From an uncultured Sphingomonadales bacterium (lineage in GTDB: Bacteria > Pseudomonadota > Alphaproteobacteria > Sphingomonadales > Sphingomonadaceae), in contig CAJBSR010000458.1 of NCBI GenBank assembly GCA_903958285.1, positions 1-10,041 on the forward strand: DNA of 10,041 nucleotides. The letters run 5' to 3'. Under the pieces are notes generated by a model. The model did no database searches. It had not been told where the DNA came from and worked only from the letters and a program-made list of their open reading frames with translations. Positions 8,416-10,041 of the stretch are shown here, in pieces (within the stretch, counting starts at the first letter, position 1; each line of letters starts with the position of its first letter). The position numbers and the translations under genes are program-made.

Positions 8416-8433
8416 AGCTACGATCTTAGGCTT
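8408..8433. terminator. Probable bidirectional terminator between converging genes
   Basis: AAGCCTAA (8408-8415) and TTAGGCTT (8426-8433) form a perfect 8-bp stem with a 10-nt loop. The stem contains the TAA stop of the yegP-like gene, and the loop contains the TAG stop of the converging oxidoreductase. The U-tract is short: TTT ends the plus-strand transcript side and CTTC follows on the minus side. It is therefore a modest terminator at best, but the position between two convergent 3' ends is what one expects. Confidence 0.5.
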
Positions 8434-9539
8434 TCCCGGCCCGGCGCGAAGGCGGCGGGGTTGATGCGGCCATATTCAGCGCCGGGTTGTTGTCCGAGAA
8501 TTTCGGCCGCCAGTAGGTCGGCAATGGCAGGCGCTGTCTGGATGCCGAAACCACCCTGCCCTGCGCACCAGAAAAAGCCTCCGGCTTGCGGGTCTGCGCC
8601 AAAAACCGGCAGCCGGTCCGGCGCGAAATTCCGCAAACCCGCCCATGTCCGCTCAACACGGACGACCGGCCAGTCCATCACATCTTCAAAACGCGCAATG
8701 GCCAAGGCGACATCTATCTCTTCGGGTGCAGCATCACAGGGGACAGAGGGTGTTTCGTCATGCGGGCTCAACCATATGCGGTTTTGCCCGTCAGGTTTGA
8801 AATAGAATTGCTCATTGATGTCGACGACAAGCGGCAGGTCTGCAGGCACGTCCGCCGCGACCTCTAACTGCACCATCGTCCGTCGATAAGGCGTCACACC
8901 GACAGGCGCGACATCCGCAAGCCGTGCGATGTCATCCGCCCAAGCGCCGGCGGCATTAATGACCCGGTTGGCCAAAATCTCTTCGCTGGAACAAGACAAA
9001 CTCCAGCCCCGCGGACTGCGGGCAATGGCTTGCACCCGTTGGTTCGTCGCAAGGACCGCGCCGGACTGCCGGGCCTGCCGCAAATAGGCCGCATGGAGCC
9101 GTGCAACATCGATGTCCGTCGTGCTTGGCTCCCAGATCGCCCGGTCCCACGCTGCGCGCGCGCCGGGCATATGGGCCTGCATAGCGTCTGCCGCCAACCG
9201 CTCTAGGGCCACGCCTGAACCCTCAAACGCAGAGAGAAAGTCAGCAATCTGAGCCTCATCCTGCGCCCGCCCGATCATAAGTGCGCCACGACGCAACAGG
9301 AAGCCAGTTTCAGAAAATGACTTGGGCGGGTGCGCCAGAAACGGCCCCGACGCCGAGGACAAAGGCTGAACGACCGGCCCACCGTAGGTCACGCTCCAGA
9401 AAGCAGCAGAGCGTCCTGTCGTGTGATATCCGGGCTGATCTTCCGCTTCCAGTACAATGACGGACATGTGCGCAGACAGCGCGGCGGCAAGGCTCGCTCC
9501 GGCAATTCCAGCTCCGATAATGGCGACGTCATAAGCCAT
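8418..9539 (-). CDS. FAD-dependent oxidoreductase, DauA (D-arginine dehydrogenase)-like
   Basis: This is a 373-aa DAO-superfamily flavoprotein. The Rossmann motif IGAGIAGAS lies at 8-16, followed by LEAEDQPGYHTTGRSAA (30-46), and a second FAD-contacting region FFWCAGQGGFGIQTAPA (322-338) lies near the C-terminus. By memory alignment the wording follows Pseudomonas aeruginosa D-arginine dehydrogenase DauA. Residues matching its carboxylate-binding set are present: Arg219/220 (PYRRT), Tyr246 (EQFYFKPD) and Arg303 (TWAGLR). Two other active-site positions differ: Phe47 where DauA has His48, and Ala86 where it has Glu87. The substrate is therefore probably another D-amino acid or amine. The start at 9539 (MAYDVAII) is chosen by family; an ATG at 9563 would add 8 residues. 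The gene converges on the ispH operon. Confidence 0.85.
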   Translation of the reverse strand: MAYDVAIIGAGIAGASLAAALSAHMSVIVLEAEDQPGYHTTGRSAAFWSVTYGGPVVQPLSSASGPFLAHPPKSFSETGFLLRRGALMIGRAQDEAQIADFLSAFEGSGVALERLAADAMQAHMPGARAAWDRAIWEPSTTDIDVARLHAAYLRQARQSGAVLATNQRVQAIARSPRGWSLSCSSEEILANRVINAAGAWADDIARLADVAPVGVTPYRRTMVQLEVAADVPADLPLVVDINEQFYFKPDGQNRIWLSPHDETPSVPCDAAPEEIDVALAIARFEDVMDWPVVRVERTWAGLRNFAPDRLPVFGADPQAGGFFWCAGQGGFGIQTAPAIADLLAAEILGQQPGAEYGRINPAAFAPGRESLRS

Positions 9540-9656
9540 CCGCGTGCAGTGGCGATGCGGCATGAACCGGTCAACCCTGCCCTTTGGGACAAGGTATTAC
9601 CGCATTCGTTTACTTAGTTACGCTTTGATAATGCGTCGTGATTATAGGAAGGTGCC

Positions 9657-10041
9657 ATGAACGGACTTACTCTTGTCATGGCGCTATATGCGGCCCTCGC
9701 CCTCATGCTGGCTTTTGCGGCATTTGGCGATGTGCGCACGCGCACCATTCCGAATTGGCTCGTCATAACTATCGCTGCGTGCGCGCCGCTCATGTGGGCC
9801 ACGACCGGCATGTCGCTTTGGCCGGATATCGCCGTTCAGATCGGCGTCGCCATCGGCTTCTTGGCTCTGTTTTCGATCCAGATGCGAGGGCAAGTACTTC
9901 GGTTACTCGAACGAGGGGATCAACGATCGTACTTTGAATGGCTACAAGCGCAACAAACGCGTGGAACGTACAGCAGAGCCCAAATGGAGCAACGGTGGAA
10001 AGGCTTTCTGGAGTTGCCAATGGCAGATAATAGGCACAGGG
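9657..10041 (+). CDS. A24-type prepilin peptidase, N-terminal part only; likely broken or chimeric, runs off the window
   Basis: The first ~73 residues look like a small CpaA/type IV prepilin peptidase. A hydrophobic helix (about 5-23) leads into FGDVRTRTIPNWL (23-35), with Asp25 as the expected first catalytic aspartate, and two more membrane segments follow (about 36-50 and 58-73). AGGAAGG (9646-9652) just before the ATG at 9657 is a good ribosome-binding site. After GFLALFS (67-73) the family should continue with a G-G-G-D-V-K motif carrying the second catalytic aspartate. Instead the frame goes into hydrophilic sequence rich in Gln and Arg with no such motif. The frame has no stop before the window end. 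The enzyme as read would be inactive. It could be interrupted by a mobile element, decayed, or joined in assembly. Confidence 0.55.
   Translation, partial: MNGLTLVMALYAALALMLAFAAFGDVRTRTIPNWLVITIAACAPLMWATTGMSLWPDIAVQIGVAIGFLALFSIQMRGQVLRLLERGDQRSYFEWLQAQQTRGTYSRAQMEQRWKGFLELPMADNRHR
9876..10041. other. Unidentified tail after the prepilin peptidase homology stops
   Basis: From about 9876 the sequence no longer matches a prepilin peptidase in any plus frame. By hand count GC is about 52%. The continuing gene frame uses unlikely codons for this genome (CGA, GTA, TTA, CTA, AGA). The frame beginning GAG GGC AAG at 9886 is also open to the window end. It reads EGKYFGYSNEGINDRTLNGY and onward with better GC-ending codons, so it may be the true coding frame of a different gene. 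I do not recognise that protein. No inverted terminal repeat or target-site duplication can be judged because the right side is missing. Confidence 0.45.

Noticed and set aside
9593..9635. Small inverted repeats (GGTATTACC; CGCATT...AATGCG) in the divergent intergenic gap
   Set aside because: Repeats this short are expected by chance and do not sit on convincing promoter boxes, so I do not call an operator.
9638..9937. Plus-strand open frame of 99 aa overlapping the prepilin peptidase
   Set aside because: It is in a different frame from the hydrophobic peptidase sequence, lacks a ribosome-binding site and is His/Arg-rich.
1..10041. CRISPR arrays, tRNA or rRNA genes, phage or defence genes
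   Set aside because: I read through on both strands and found no direct-repeat arrays, cloverleaf sequences or related proteins, apart from the unidentified last 165 bases.

Overview
The window reads as ordinary chromosomal DNA from an alphaproteobacterium, most likely a member of the Sphingomonadales. The evidence is a moderately high GC content, a split glycine decarboxylase (gcvPA + gcvPB) behind a tandem glycine riboswitch, the ispH-thrB-rnhA gene order, an aminoglycoside-phosphotransferase-type homoserine kinase, and the wording of the proteins. No species is claimed. Both ends of the window cut through genes.

Left half (1-4500, minus strand): a glycine cleavage operon read right to left. 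A tandem two-aptamer glycine riboswitch (about 4265-4456) leads into gcvT, gcvH, gcvPA and gcvPB. gcvPB runs off the left edge. gcvT/gcvH and gcvPA/gcvPB each overlap by ATGA. The products are the T, H and two P subunits, which with lipoamide dehydrogenase (not in the window) oxidise glycine to CO2, NH3 and methylene-tetrahydrofolate.

Middle (4494-5782, minus strand): a small operon of a lipobox-bearing protein of unknown function followed, with a one-base stop/start overlap, by a YiiM-type MOSC-domain protein. The MOSC gene ends about 40 nt before the riboswitch, so read-through into gcv is possible.

Right of centre (5867-8415, plus strand): ispH (isoprenoid precursor synthesis), thrB (threonine synthesis), rnhA (RNase HI) and a small YegP/DUF1508 protein, tightly packed and probably co-transcribed. 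A hairpin appears to cover the ribosome-binding site of the last gene. The yegP-like gene converges with a DauA-like FAD-dependent amino-acid/amine dehydrogenase (8418-9539, minus strand). The two stop codons lie 2 nt apart within the span of a probable shared terminator hairpin.

Right end (9657-10041, plus strand): the start of an A24-type prepilin peptidase. Its recognisable sequence stops abruptly near 9875, before the second catalytic motif, and the last ~165 bases are not identified. This is the one real anomaly; it could be a mobile-element junction, gene decay or an assembly chimera.

I saw no CRISPR array, tRNA, rRNA, phage or defence system. Most of the window is housekeeping DNA, and I do not claim a new biological system here.
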